In this document: in pieces, positions 10,804 to 21,555 of the stretch
Numbering within the stretch: the stretch's first letter is position 1
Layout of the letters: every line of letters begins with the position of its first letter
NCBI GenBank assembly: GCA_026120185.1
Contig: JANUWF010002432.1
Coordinates: 593,501-657,500 of the forward strand
Origin: Voacanga thouarsii
Taxonomy: Eukaryota; Streptophyta; Magnoliopsida; Gentianales; Apocynaceae
DNA: 64,000 nt
Direction of reading: 5' to 3'
Translations under genes and position numbers: made by a program
The notes under the pieces: model-generated
What the model saw: the letters and a program-made list of their open reading frames with translations, nothing else
The model's database searches: none
Told to the model about the DNA's origin: nothing

Positions 10804-12507
10804 TTTGGCAAATTTAGGAAGCATGCTAGGTTTAACTAAAATAAGAAAATATTTGTTTTGGATGTTTTTTGTGAACCTTTGCGTTTCTGGTATAAGATAG
10901 TCTCTATGTAAGCTTCGCGAGTGGAAGCACAGGAATGCTGTAATTTGTTGCTTTCTTAGATGAAATATGTAAGCCCACTGTTTTTAAGGGTATGGGAGCT
11001 TGTTAAATGGTTTTCATTATGTCTGGACGAAAAAATCAGAAGAAGAAATGAAAATCGCAGAAGAAAAATCATAGGAAAAATTGGAGAAGATGAGCCGAGC
11101 TGAGCCACCTACTTGGAATGTGAGAGGAGCCGTGAGCCATGGCTTGGAGCCACAGCCGCCTAAGATGGCGAGGAAAGCTTCCTCGCAGCGCGCGAGGAGA
11201 GGAAGCAAATCTACCGCAGTCATCAATTTTGACAGCGGCAGTAGGGCGAGTAGCGGGTTGGGTAGCGTGCACTCACCCGGATCGCGGCTTATGGATTTTT
11301 CCATGGGCCATGATCCAGTGTAGCGGGTGCACTAGACTCGAAAAATTATTTTTTTATTTTTTGTCCCATATCAGACGTAGTTATTTTTATTGCAATAGTT
11401 AATATTCTTTGAATATTTTGCATGAAAAATAATAGTAAAAAAAATTTAGGATTAAATAAGATCATTAATTAATTAATGTATTTAATTCTATTATTTGGAC
11501 ACTTAGGTCAAAAAAATAGAAAAGCATGAAAACGTTTACAGTTTTCTAGCATGTTTATTTCTTTTTGTATCCTATGTGTACATTTTCTCAAAGACCAAAG
11601 TCTTTGAGAATTTTTTACAAATAAAAATATTTTTCTTAAATCAAATAGTTAATTTTAATTCGAATAAAAATTAATTCTTTGTTATTTTCTCACAGGATTT
11701 TATCATTGACATAGAAAATATTTTGAATTTAGATATTTTTTTTGAATTAAAATAGAAAACCATTTTGATTGAATTTTAACAAAAAAAAAAATTATTTTTG
11801 TCAAATTAAACTTGAGATCAAAATCTTTCGAAAGTTTTGTTGAAAATTTTTGAAATTATTAAGTTTATTAACTTAAATAAAATTAATCCATGGAAAAATT
11901 TCTCAAAGGGTATAAACCTTGACATAAAATTTTTTATAGATTTAGATATTTTATTTTTGAGTTAAAAGAAAACTTAATTGAAAATTTCAAAAGTCATTTT
12001 TCAAGAAAACCCTTATTTTAAAATACTAAGTGGGAGGGGGGTTTCAATGGCCCTACGTCTTCCATCACGATCCTCATTAGAAATCGTAGGTCCCCTTGCG
12101 ATACCCTGGAAGTGAACTCGTATAGGATGGGGATACCACAAGTATCTAGAACTAATGGGTAGATGTAATTAATAACTTGGGACACGTGCTATGATCGGCC
12201 AGCCTACATTAGAGGTTATAGTGCGAGGAATGTCCATAGAAAACGAGAAAAAATGGCCATCCCACGATGGAGTTATCTTCTCGATCATTACCTAGAAGGG
12301 AAATTAATTTGTGGTGATTAATACACTTAGCTCAGGAAACTGTTAATCTTTCCAAGAAGTTATGTCAGTTTTTCTAAGAGCCAAATTAATTATATTACAG
12401 ATAATAGTAATAGGGTTAACTATTATCGAATTTAATATGAGGATAAAATCACAAATTATTTTACTTTTCACAAATTGTGTTTTCTTTTATTTTTTGATTT
12501 TTCAAAA
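10804..12507 (+). other. Untranslated leader of Angela-1 with a GC-rich cassette
   Basis: The leader is AT-rich except for a GC- and CpG-rich block at about 11075-11325. Open frames in that block (such as 11081-11323) resemble nothing I know, and their overlap on both strands suggests composition rather than coding. Flanking leader sequence ('catatcagacgtagttattt', 'gaccaaagtctttgagaat', 'ggccctacg..ttccatcacgatcctcatta') is shared with Angela-2 and in part with Angela-3, but the cassette itself differs. Confidence 0.65.
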
Positions 12508-13310
12508 ATGGTTGGTGGAGATTCTTTTAGTTCTTTGACCATTATTCTCTGTGAGAATAAGTTAACGAGTCCAAATTATGTGGACTGAAAAAGAAACTTA
12601 GACATAATACTCACTGCTGAGGAATATAAGTATGTCCTCTTTGACACCTGTCATATTATCGAGGAGGGTTCCACCGCTGAGAGTGAGAGGCTGAGAAAGC
12701 ATGGAAGAAAGCCAATGAGATAGGTTGATTCTACATGTTGGCCTCCATGTCTAATGTACTCCAGTTTAAACACGAGCACATGGCCACTGCGTACGACATT
12801 AGCCAATTACTAGCCATTTATCGTAGGCCCGCAAGGCAGGAGGCTCTTAGGACGATCATTAATATTAAGATGGCTGAGGGAGTATCAGTCAGAGAGCATA
12901 TGCTCAAGATGATTGCTGCTTTCGAGGAAGCAGAAGTCCTAGGGGTTGTAATTGACCTCGAGAGCCAAGTGGACATGGTTCTCGAATCTCTTCCGAGCTT
13001 TTTTACTCAATTCAAGTTAAATTATAACATGAACAAGTTAAACATGAGTTTAACTGAGCTAATGAAAGAGCTCTAGGTGGCAGAGAAGGTCATGAAGCCA
13101 CAATCTAAGGCTATGATTACTAGGACTTTTTCTTCCAGAATTGGGCTTAAGCCTAGAAAGTTGAAGAAGAAGAATGAAAACGTACTGGCCCAGCCAAAGA
13201 ACTAGCCCAACAAGCCCAAAGGCAAATGCTTCAAGTGCGGGTAGAAAGGACACTGAAAAAAGGAGTATTCAGAACTTTAGACCTAGAAAAACCCTACAGG
13301 TATTGTTCTC
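12508..13310 (+). pseudogene. gag of Angela-1 (copia-type nucleocapsid protein), broken
   Basis: The ATG at 12508 lies in the same context as the gag start of Angela-3. The product is a UBN2-type copia gag, which would form the particle. The best-preserved part is 12735-13076 (LASMSNVLQFKHEH, ARQEALRTII, VREHMLKMI). A TGA at 12586-12588 replaces the tryptophan of the 'NYxDWKRN' motif, and more stops follow. The zinc knuckle at about 13228-13272 is damaged: CFKCG is kept, but stops sit inside it and the last cysteine reads as tyrosine. Confidence 0.85.
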
Positions 13311-16300
13311 TATCTAGAGTCAATTCCAATGGTTGGATCAACTTTCACTTAGATTATTGATTCTGGTGCCACTGATCATATCTGTAACTCTTTGCAGGGG
13401 TTTAGGAAGATAAAAAGATTCTAGAAGGATGAGCATGGACTACAAGTAGGAAATGGAGCACAAGTATGGGTCCTTGCAGTGAGAAAGTTGGATCTTATTT
13501 TTTATGGTAATAAAGTAGATATTTTGAAAGACATTTTATATGTACCCAGTTTTAGACAGAATTTAATTTCAGTTGCAAAGCTAATAAATCATGGATATTC
13601 TATTTCTTTCCATTCTGATATTACTATAAGTAGAAATGGAGAAGTTTTATATATAGGGCACATATATGAAATTTATTCTTTTTAAATCCTACAAACAATC
13701 AAATAAATAATACTTAATCTGAACTTTTAAGTAAGAAGAGAAAGACTAATGTCAATGACTCATATCTTTGGCATCTAAGGTTGGTTCATATTAACTCAAC
13801 CAGGATTCAGAGGTTAATCTATGATAGGCCCTTAGGCTCATTAAGATTGGAAAGTTGGCCTCAGTGTGAATCCTGCTTTATGGGAAAAATGACCAAAAGG
13901 TCATTCACCCGAAAGACTGATAGAGCCAAGAAGATATTGGGTATTGTTCATACTGATGTGTGTGGTCCTTTGTCTACACAAGGTAGAGGGAGTTTTGAGT
14001 ACTTCATCACTTTCATGAATGATTGTACAAGGTTTGGTTATGTCTACTTGATGAGGTGCAAGTCTGACTATTTTGACAAGTTTAAAGAGTTTAAGGCTGA
14101 AGTGAAGAGTCCGATAGGTAAACTGATCAAAACCTTACGATCGGATCGTGGTAGAGAGTACCTTCTCGGTGAGTTCAAGGATTACATGATACATTATGGG
14201 ATAGTATCCTAGCTCTCTGTGCTGGGTACACCCCAGCAGAATGGAGTAGCTGAGAGAAGGAACATGACATTAATGGAAATGGTCCGAAGCATGATGTCTC
14301 ATGCTATTCTTCTAGTTTCTTTTTGGGGATATACCTTGGAAATAGCAACATACATTCTGAACTTAGTACCTTCAAAGTCAGTACTTAGGACACCCTATGA
14401 GATGTGGACTGGGCGTAAACCAAATCTAAATCATTTCAGGATATAGGGCTGTCCAACTTATGTACTGATAAAAGGAGATAAGTTAGAATCAATATCAGAA
14501 TTATGCTACTTTATTGGATATCCAAAAGGAACAAAAGGAGGTTACTTTTATCGTCCCAAAAAGCAGAAAATACTGGTAAGTACTAATGCTAGATACTTAG
14601 AGGATGATCAAAGTACGTCCACTAAAAGTTCAACAAGGTTGGAACTCAAGGAGAAGTTATCTTCGGAATCAACTTCTTCAAACTCAATTATGGAACAAGA
14701 AGAGGCATCACCTCATGAACCTGTAGTGGAAGGGTATCTATAGTTCCAGAAAGATAGACATGAGAGGTTTTCGAGCTGGTTTCTGACCATCAAGAATAAG
14801 ATTTCACTAGATACGAGGAGGTTATTGCTGATACCGATGCAAATCTATGGCATGAAGCAATGAAAGCCGAGATTGAGTCTATATACTTGAATCAGGTTTG
14901 AGATTTTGTAGCTTCACCTGAAGGAATAAAATCCATTGAGTGTAAGTGGCTATACAAGAGGAAGAGGGGAGCGGATAGGAAGATGAAAACCTTCAAAGCT
15001 AGACTTGTGGCGAAAGGGTCTACTCAGAAAGAGGGAATCGATTATAATGAAACCTTTTTCCCGGTAGCTATGCTTAAGTCCATCCATATCCTCTTTGCCA
15101 TTGCATGTTATTTCGACTATGAGATATGGCAAATGGACGTCAAGATAGTATTTCTTAATGGTCATCTTAATGAAGACATCTATTTGTCTATTTGTCCCAA
15201 CCGGAAGATTTTATTGCTAAAGGTTAGGAATATATGGTTTACAAGCTTAAGAAATATATTTATGGACTTAAAGCAGGCATCTAGAACATTGAACATTCAT
15301 TTTGACGAGACTGTAAAGTTTTACGGTTTCATTCAAAATGAGGATGAATCATGCGTGTACAGAGAATTGGAAGGCATAAATGTGATTTTTCTTGTCCTAT
15401 ATGTGGATGACATTCTACTCATTGAGAATGATGGAGGAACATTGTCATCTACTAAGGTTTGGTTGTCTAATCAATTTAGTATGAAGGACTTGGGAGAACC
15501 TAGTTACATTCTCGGGATTAAGCTTCTTAGAAATAGGAAGTAGAGAATATTAAAATTATCCCAAATGACATACATTGACAAGATGCTGGCCAAGTTTAGC
15601 ATGGATTTATGCAAGATAGCTCTAATTCCTTGTAGACATGGGTTGTCTTTTTGTTCTAAGGACTGTCTTAAGTCTCGAGAGGAAAAAGACAGAATAAGTA
15701 GGATTTTCTACGCTTTGGTTGTGGAAAGTCTCATGTACACCATGCTGTGCACTAGGCCAGGTATCTGCTTTGCCGTAGACGTAGTTAGCAGATATCAGTT
15801 AAACCCTGGAGAGGTTCATTGGCAAGCTGTAAAGCATATTCTCAAGAACCTCAATAGTACGAAAGATTATATACTGGTTTACAGGGCTGACGACTTGGTT
15901 TCTACTAGATACACAGACTCAGATTTTCAGGCAGAAAAGAATGAGAGAAAATTCACTAGTGGATATGTCTTTACCTTATCTGGAGGAGCTGTTTTATGGA
16001 GGAGTATTAAGCAATCTTGTATTGCTGACTTAATCATGGAAACTACGTATGTGGCAATTTCGGAAGCATCTAAGGAAGCAATCTGGCTCCGAAAGTTCCT
16101 TTCAAAACTTGGAGTTGTGCCACACATGGATAGACTGATTGTGGTGTATTGTGACAACTCTGGAGCAGTCTTGCAATCCAAAGAACCCAAGAACCACAAG
16201 AAAGGGAAGTACATCCAAAGGAAGTACCACCTGATCCGGGATTTCATTCAGAGATGGGAATTCGTGGTGGAACAGATAGCCTCGGAGAACAACCTAGCAG

Positions 16301-16383
16301 ATCCCTTCACTAAGCTTTTGGCTTAGAGAGTCTTCAAGAGATACTTAGACGCCATAGGGATAGGCATTTACGAGCTTTCTTAG
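13311..16383 (+). pseudogene. pol of Angela-1 (protease, integrase, reverse transcriptase, RNase H), broken
   Basis: Domains are in copia order. Protease keeps DSGATDH near 13365. The integrase N-terminus is at 13770-13900 (CESC preserved), and the integrase core 13930-14450 keeps all three acidic residues in HTDVCGP, RSDRGREY and NGVAERRN. Reverse transcriptase (14980-15540) has DYEIWQMDVK and YVDDILLI. RNase H (15565-16326) has YTDSDF and YCDNSGA, but the usual AEAEYVA is METTYVA. Stop codons occur at several points, including a TAG at 16324 where the other copies read LAERVF, so the ancestral end is about 16383. The segments lie in different frames. Confidence 0.9.
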
Positions 16384-16395
16384 TCTTAGGGTGCA

Positions 16396-16405
16396 AGTGG
16401 GAGAT
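16396..16405 (+). other. Polypurine tract of Angela-1
   Basis: The sequence agtgggagat lies directly before the 3' LTR. The same 'gtgcaagtgggagat' context precedes the 3' LTR of Angela-3, and a one-base variant precedes that of Angela-2. Confidence 0.85.
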
Positions 16406-17215
16406 TGTTGGAATATATTCCCTCTAGACAAATTTTATCTGATGTAATTATCGAATTTATTAATAAAAGAATTTATTCTCAAAATTTGTTTGTGAATTTA
16501 CATTTTATTTGTGCACGATTTTCGTTTGAAAATAACTCATTGTGTTTAAGTAAGTGATCCATGTGAATGATGGTCTTTCACAGTAAGGTATAGATTATGA
16601 GTTACACAACACATAAATGTTTGTTCTTAACCGGCTAATTAGAATGGAAATCTCATCATGTTTAGATTATTGTGTTATGAATTCTAAATGGGAAATGACT
16701 TACATTTAGCCAGTGAGTAGTCCATTCACTTCATAGCATGAGCGTATTTTGAATACGTAGAACATAACCTGTAATAGTGATTTTTAAAATTACTATTTAG
16801 AAGAAACCCAGACTATTACTACTATAGCGTGCACTAATACTCTACCGCTTAAGTATGAGTTGGTGGTTTGATAAAACTAGAAGCATATAATTTAATATGT
16901 TGTAGTTGAGGTTCTTTCGTAGAGCCAATATACTTGTATGTTAGGTATATGTGACTAATTAGTTAAGACAGACTTATACAAGATAGTTTCTGCGCTATAT
17001 CGCCATTTGTGACTGTTCACAAAGTGTAATGATCTAAATATCCAGGGCCCTGGGGAACATGACTTGGATGTTTACTTTAGAGTAACTCCCTTGAAAAGTG
17101 AAAATATTCTAAGAGTCGTTGATCATTGGATTAGAGGTCTAAGAAAGGTAGATATCTATTAGAGAGGTATTAGTACACTCTTCCTCTCTAAATGCACGGC
17201 GATGCGTAGAGGGGT
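16406..17215 (+). repeat. 3' LTR of Angela-1, proximal part
   Basis: It starts TGTTGGAATATATTCCC and follows the 5' LTR up to 'gatgcgtagaggggt', where Angela-2 is inserted. The LTR resumes at 26421 with 'agggtattttagtcattac'. Confidence 0.88.
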
Positions 17216-18647
17216 TGTTGGGAAATATGCCCTCTTAGACTAGGTTTCTAATGTAAATATCGAATTTTTTAATAAAAGAATTTGTTTTCAGAAATTATTT
17301 GTGAATTTACATTTATATTTGTGCACAATTACATTTGGAAAAGATCCATTGTGTTTAAGTAAGTGGTCTATGTGAATGGAGATCTTTCACAGTAAGGTAT
17401 GGATCACGGGTTACTTAACACATAAACTTTCGTTCTTAACCGATTGATGAGAACGAGAATCTCATCATGTCTAGGTTATTATGTTGTGAATTTTAAATGG
17501 AGAATGGCTAACCTTTAGTCAGTGAGTAGTCAACTCACTTCATGACATAAGCGTATTTTGAATACGTAGAACATGACCTGTAGTTGTGGTTTCTTAAAGT
17601 ACTATATGGTAGAAACCTAGACTATTACCGCTACAGCGTGGACTAGTACTCTGCGACTTGAGTATGAGTTGGTGGTCTGACGAAGCTGGAAGTATATACT
17701 TTGATATGCTATAGTTAAGGTTCTATCGTAGGGCCAATATACTTGCATGTTGGGTATGTGTGACTAGTTAGCTAAGACAGACTTGTACAAGATAATTTCT
17801 ATACTATATCGCCCCTTGTAGTTGTCTGAATGATCTAAATATCCGGAGCCCTAAGAAACATGACTTGGATGTTTGCTTTAGGGTAGCTCCCTTGGAAAGC
17901 AGAAATAATCTAGGAAGTCGTGGATCATTAGACTAGAAGCCTGAGGATGGTAGATGTCATTTACAGAGGTGTTAGTACACTTCTTCCTCTCTAAATGTAC
18001 AGCGATGTATAGAGGGATATTTTAGTCATTACACCTGTAGGTCGGAGACTTTGCTAACGCAGCATTGTCCTTGGGGTCAATATTTCCTTATGGTGATATT
18101 AGGAAATATTTAAAATGCAAAATACAGCTATTTATATGGTAAGGGTATTTTGGTCATTTTAGTAGCCAAGGCAGTGTGTCTTTTAGTCTCCAGTATAGAC
18201 CGTAAGTCCTAATTAAATACGGACTAAGGAATTGATCTTAAATTAAATGACATTTATTTTATTTAAGTAGCCTGATTTAATTATTGGGCTAGAACAAAAT
18301 AAAAGTCCATGGAGAGAGAATTAATTAAATTAGTTTAGTGTGTTAATTAATTATTCAGGGCTTTGGCCCAGTTTGAATAATTAAAGATTAACTTGGGACT
18401 AAACTAATATAGGCTTATTAATTAGAATAGTTTATTTGGGCTGAAAAAATTAATTATTAATTGGGCCATTAGGTTGGTTTTAATTAGAATAAGTAATTAA
18501 GCCCAAAAGGTTAAACTAAGAGCCCAATGGCCTGGTCCAGTTTAATCTAGAATTTTTATTTAGGTTAAATAGGAGGATTGAAAATAACGTTGTGGTAATA
18601 ACAAACACATTCTTTGAGGCAGCTTCTTCTTTTGGAAAAAGCCAGAC

Positions 18648-18687
<40 letters not shown>

Positions 18688-19049
18688 AAAAGGTTCCTTA
18701 GTCTGTAGTTGTTCACCAAACAAATTTAGGCAGGCTATATACTGGAAGATCGAGGGATTGGCATTCACCTACATGCAAAGACGCAGTAGGAGGCTTGCAG
18801 GAATCGCACCAGAGGCTTCCACCAGCACACTTACCCCGGTTGCGCATGTTCCGATCCAGTAACTCTTAGAACGAGGAAAAGAGGTAAAAATTTTAAGCCT
18901 CGGAGTCCCGAACAGAGCACGATCGGCGTCAGTTAGAGCTGTCGGAGCTGGCGCCGGCCCTATTCAGGAAACTCCTATTCTTTAGTTTTTCCAGTTTTTT
19001 ATCTTCGCTTCCGCTGCGTACTCAGTGTTTTCCGCTTTCTGTGCCTTCA
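17216..19049 (+). repeat. 5' LTR of Angela-2
   Basis: It runs from TGTTGGGAAATATGCCC to GCCTTCA. The start resembles the 'TGTTGGAAATATGCCCTAGAGG' beginning known from Angela LTRs. It pairs with 24597-26420. Near its 3' end are a long TC microsatellite and a GC-rich stretch that Angela-1 lacks. Confidence 0.9.
18649..18684 (+). repeat. (TC)n microsatellite in the Angela-2 5' LTR
   Basis: An uninterrupted TC run of about 36 bases. The equivalent run in the 3' LTR (26030-26054) is about 25 bases, so the two LTRs have diverged here by slippage. Confidence 0.97.
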
Positions 19050-19051
19050 AT

Positions 19052-19063
19052 TGGCATCAGAGC
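19052..19063 (+). promoter_or_regulatory. Primer-binding site of Angela-2 (initiator-Met tRNA)
   Basis: The sequence tggcatcagagc differs from the consensus TGGTATCAGAGC at one position and lies two bases after the LTR end. Confidence 0.85.
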
Positions 19064-19065
19064 AT

Positions 19066-20731
19066 GAAGGTTTTGTGAAAATATAGGGAGCATGCATCTA
19101 GATGAATAAAATTGGACATATATGTGCGATTAAAATTGTGATCCTTCGCTGTTTGTGGTATGGATAAATTCTCTGTTAAACCTTGCAGGTAGAGGTATAG
19201 GAGATTTGTAATTTACTAGTTTTCTTAACAAATCGTGTAAGCCCAATGTTTATGGGTATAGGCAGTTGTTGGTTTTGGTTGATTTCATTATATTTAGTTT
19301 GAAATCAGAAAGCCATGGAAGCCAAAAGCTGTGCAGAAAAACAGGGAAAATTTGCAAAGGAAATTCGCAGAAAAAAACTGCAAGACCAGGCATCCAGATC
19401 GGAACCGGCGCCGGCTTGGGGTGCTGAAACCGGCGCCGACTTGGTTCTGGAAGGCCGCTCCGTGCGCTGGTTTCTTGTGAGTCCTGGTTCTGTGCGGCGG
19501 GTGCAGTGGACCACATTGCAGATGGATGCATGATCCAATGTAGTAGGTGCAGTGGACCAAGGAGAATTTTTTGATTTTTTTCCTTGTATTTTTTCCTTAC
19601 AATTTCTTTTGGTTTTGGGGTCCATACCAGGAGAAGTTAATATTTTTGCAATAGTTAATATTCATGGAATATTTTTGCATGAAAAATATTAATAAGGGAT
19701 TTTAGAATTAAACAAATTAATTAATGTGTTTAATTCTATTATCTGGGCACTTAGGTTTAAAAATAGAAGAGCATGAAAACGTCTACTGTTTTCTAGTATG
19801 CTATTTATTTTTTGTACCTATGTGCACATTTTCTCAAAGACCAAAGTCTTTGGGAATGTTTTTGACAAGGAAAACATTTTTCTACAAATTAAATGGTTAT
19901 TTTAGCTTGAACAAAAATTAATCCTTAGATATTTTCTCAAAGGATTTAATTCTTGACATAGAAAATATATTGGATTTAGATATTTTTGTAAGGTTAAAAT
20001 AGAAAGCCATTTTTTTTAAATTTTGGCACAAGAAAAATATTTTGTCAAATAAACTTGAGACCAAAGTCTCTAGAAAGTTTTAATTGAAAAAATTTTGAAA
20101 TCCTTAAGTTTTTTAACTTAAATAATATTAGTCCATGGAAAAAACTCTTAAAGGATATAAACCTTGACATAGAGATTTTTATGGACTTAGACATTTTTAT
20201 TTTTGAGTTAAGGAAAAAACTTAATGGAAATTTTCAAAATGATATTTTTTAGAAAACCCTTGTTTTAAAAGATTAAGTGGGAGAGGGGTTCTAATGGCCC
20301 CACGGCTTCCATCACGATCCTCATTAGAGATCGTGGGTCCCCTTGTGTCACCCTGGGAGTGAACCCGTATAGGATGGGGATGCCACAAGGATATAGATCT
20401 AATGGATGGATGTAATTAATAACCCGGGGTACGTACTATGATCGGCCAACCCCTCGTTGGAAGTTATAGTGCGAGGTATGTCCATAGAAAATGAGAGGAA
20501 ACGGCCATCCCCTTGATGGAGTTATCTTCTAGATCATTACCTAGAAGGAAAATTAATTTTTGGTGGTTAACACACTTAACTTAAGAAACTGTTAATCTTC
20601 CTAAGAAGTTATGTTAGTTTTCCTAAGAGCCAAATTGATTATTATCAGTTTTGATAATAAAGATAAAGTGCACATATTTGTTTTGTTTTCACAAATCGAA
20701 TCTTTTTCTTTTATTTTTCAATTTTTCAGAA
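19066..20731 (+). other. Untranslated leader of Angela-2 with a GC-rich cassette
   Basis: It resembles the Angela-1 leader in order: AT-rich, then a GC-rich block (about 19380-19555), then shared AT-rich sequence up to gag. The block ends with 'tgcatgatccaatgtagtaggtgca', which is also recognisable in Angela-1, but the upstream part of the block is different. Overlapping open frames on both strands here look like by-products of base composition. Confidence 0.65.
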
Positions 20732-21555
20732 ATAGTAGGAGGTTCTTTTAGTCCATTGGCCGTTATTCTCCGAGAGAATAAGTTAATGGGACCAAACTAT
20801 GTGGACTGAAAAAGGAATCTGGACATAATACTCACATCGGAGGAGTATAAGTATGTCCTGTACGAAACTTACCCTGTAATTAGGGAGGGTTCCACCACCG
20901 AGGAGCATGAGATTGAGAAGGCATGGAAGAAGGCCGACAAGATGGCTCGTTGCTACATGTTGGCCTCCATGTCTAATGTGCTCCAGTCCAAACATGAGCA
21001 CATGATCACTGCGTATGACATAACCCAATCATTGGCCACGATGTTTGCGGATAAGAGCCAGCCCGCAAGGCAGGAGGCTCTTCGAACCATCATTAACACT
21101 AAGATAACTGAGGGAGCATCAATCAGAGAGCATATACTCAAGATGATTGCTGCTTTCAAGGAAGCAAAAATCTTAGGGGCTGTAATTAACCCCGAGAGCT
21201 AAGTGGACATGGTTTTCGAATCTCTACCGGGTTCCTTTACTCAGTTCAAGTTAAACTATAACATGAACAAGTTGAACATGGGTTTGACTGAGTTGATGAA
21301 GGAGCTCCAGATGGCGGAGAAGGTCATGAAGCCACAGTCAAAGGCAATGATTGCTAAGGCTTCATATTCTAGGACTGGGCCAAAGCCGAGAAAGTTCAAG
21401 AAGAAGAAGGAAAACGCAACTGGCCAACCCAAGATCCAGCCTAAAGATAAATCCAAGGGCAAGTGTTTCAACTGTGGACTGAAGGGACACTGGAAAAAGG
21501 ATTGTCCAGATCTTCAAGCCAAGAAAAACTCCACAGGTAATGTTTTCTATCTAGA
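20732..21555 (+). pseudogene. gag of Angela-2, broken
   Basis: The expected start codon is ATA at 20732 (ATG in Angela-1 and Angela-3). A TGA at 20807-20809 replaces the conserved tryptophan, exactly as in Angela-1. A well-preserved part runs 20942-21530 with LASMSNVLQSKHEH and ARQEALRTII. A complete zinc knuckle, CFNCGLKGHWKKDC, lies at about 21469-21510 and would bind the element RNA. A TAA at 21200 interrupts the frame. Confidence 0.87.

Noticed and set aside
11081..11402. Possible small protein genes in the GC-rich leader block
   Set aside because: Frames are open on both strands at once, a sign of GC composition. They are not conserved in the other Angela leaders.
18516..18862. Open frames encoding RERERE or SLSLSL repeats
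   Set aside because: They are translations of the TC microsatellite in the Angela-2 LTR on both strands, with no coding support.
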